A stretch of 6,353 nucleotides of DNA. It comes from Thiorhodovibrio sp. (GTDB taxonomy: Bacteria > Pseudomonadota > Gammaproteobacteria > Chromatiales > Chromatiaceae). The stretch is taken from contig SKYD01000282.1 of assembly GCA_007128075.1 (NCBI GenBank), positions 1-6,353 on the forward strand, written 5' to 3'. Below the pieces are notes generated by a model, which was not told where the DNA came from, made no database searches, and was given only the letters and a program-made list of their open reading frames with translations. The position numbers were made by a program, and so were the translations under genes. Shown piece by piece: positions 6,324-6,353 of this stretch (its first letter is position 1; every line of letters starts with the position of its first letter).

Positions 6324-6353
6324 ATGAAAAAATCTATCTTTGATCGCACCTGC
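6324..6353 (+). CDS. Possible start of a divergent gene (10 codons, cut by window edge)
   Basis: On the plus strand an ATG at 6324 opens MKKSIFDRTC and runs off the right edge. The MKK start is typical of real N-termini and the divergent position opposite ndk is plausible. There is no clear Shine-Dalgarno upstream, and ten codons cannot identify a product. The same bases can also be read on the minus strand as the tail of an upstream gene: one frame ends at TAG 6295-6293 after 19 codons, another at TGA 6320-6318. Treat this as a hint only. Confidence 0.2.
   Translation, partial: MKKSIFDRTC

Larger units (their letters stand above)
6262..6353 (-). promoter_or_regulatory. Upstream region of ndk, probable site of the operon promoter (elements not resolved)
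   Basis: This is the only sizeable non-coding stretch, and it is visibly A+T-richer than the genes, as expected for a promoter ahead of a seven-gene block. I looked for sigma-70 elements. Candidates such as TTAAAT (minus strand, within TGTTATTTAAATCC) or TAAATT resemble a -10 at 4 of 6 bases, but none has a convincing -35 at 16-18 bp. I therefore call the region and not specific boxes. No operator palindrome or riboswitch-like structure is evident. Confidence 0.35.

Noticed and set aside
6326..6341. Run of six T on the minus strand, as in a rho-independent terminator of an upstream gene
   Set aside because: No G+C-rich inverted repeat precedes it within the visible sequence, which is cut off at the window edge.
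1..6353. DNA uptake sequences, CRISPR repeats, tRNA genes, insertion sequences or integration sites
   Set aside because: I found no dispersed 9-12-mer uptake-type repeat, no regularly spaced direct repeats, no transposase or integrase frames and no tRNA-like sequence. Recurrent strings such as ACCAGCGC are explained by common Ala-Leu-Val codons.

Overview
The window is a compact, co-directional gene block. Read on the minus strand, from the right end to the left end, it is ndk – rlmN – pilF – rodZ – hisS – yfgM – bamB (3' end cut by the window edge). This is the well-known gammaproteobacterial neighbourhood that normally continues into der. All seven proteins are readily recognisable and most resemble their E. 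coli or Pseudomonas counterparts in length and motifs. I therefore infer a Gammaproteobacterium of moderately high G+C, with type IV pili (pilF) and a rod-shape system (rodZ). I cannot assign an order or family from sequence alone.

Layout. Positions 6262-6353 are an A+T-rich, mostly non-coding stretch that probably holds the operon promoter. It may also hold the first ten codons of a divergent plus-strand gene or the tail of an upstream gene. ndk (6261-5833) and rlmN (5822-4728) are separated by 10 bp. rlmN and pilF (4731-3955) overlap by 4 bp as ATGA. pilF and rodZ (3949-3002) are 5 bp apart, rodZ and hisS (3000-1705) 1 bp apart, hisS and yfgM (1702-1058) 2 bp apart, and yfgM and bamB (1052 to the edge) 5 bp apart. 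There is no gene-free stretch longer than about 100 bp, no internal terminator, and no RNA gene, mobile element or CRISPR array.

How the genes fit together. Two themes are interleaved. One is translation and nucleotides: Ndk makes NTPs/dNTPs, RlmN methylates 23S rRNA and tRNA adenines, and HisS charges tRNA-His. The other is the cell envelope: PilF is the pilotin for the PilQ secretin, RodZ links MreB to the cell-wall elongation machine, YfgM is a periplasm-facing helper at SecYEG/PpiD, and BamB is a lipoprotein of the outer-membrane protein assembly complex. The tight packing implies one transcript with translational coupling at several junctions.

The most notable departure from the usual order is the absence of ispG (gcpE), which normally lies between rodZ and hisS. 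Here those two genes are 1 bp apart with no remnant. Otherwise this is ordinary conserved housekeeping DNA, and I see no evidence for a previously undescribed system.
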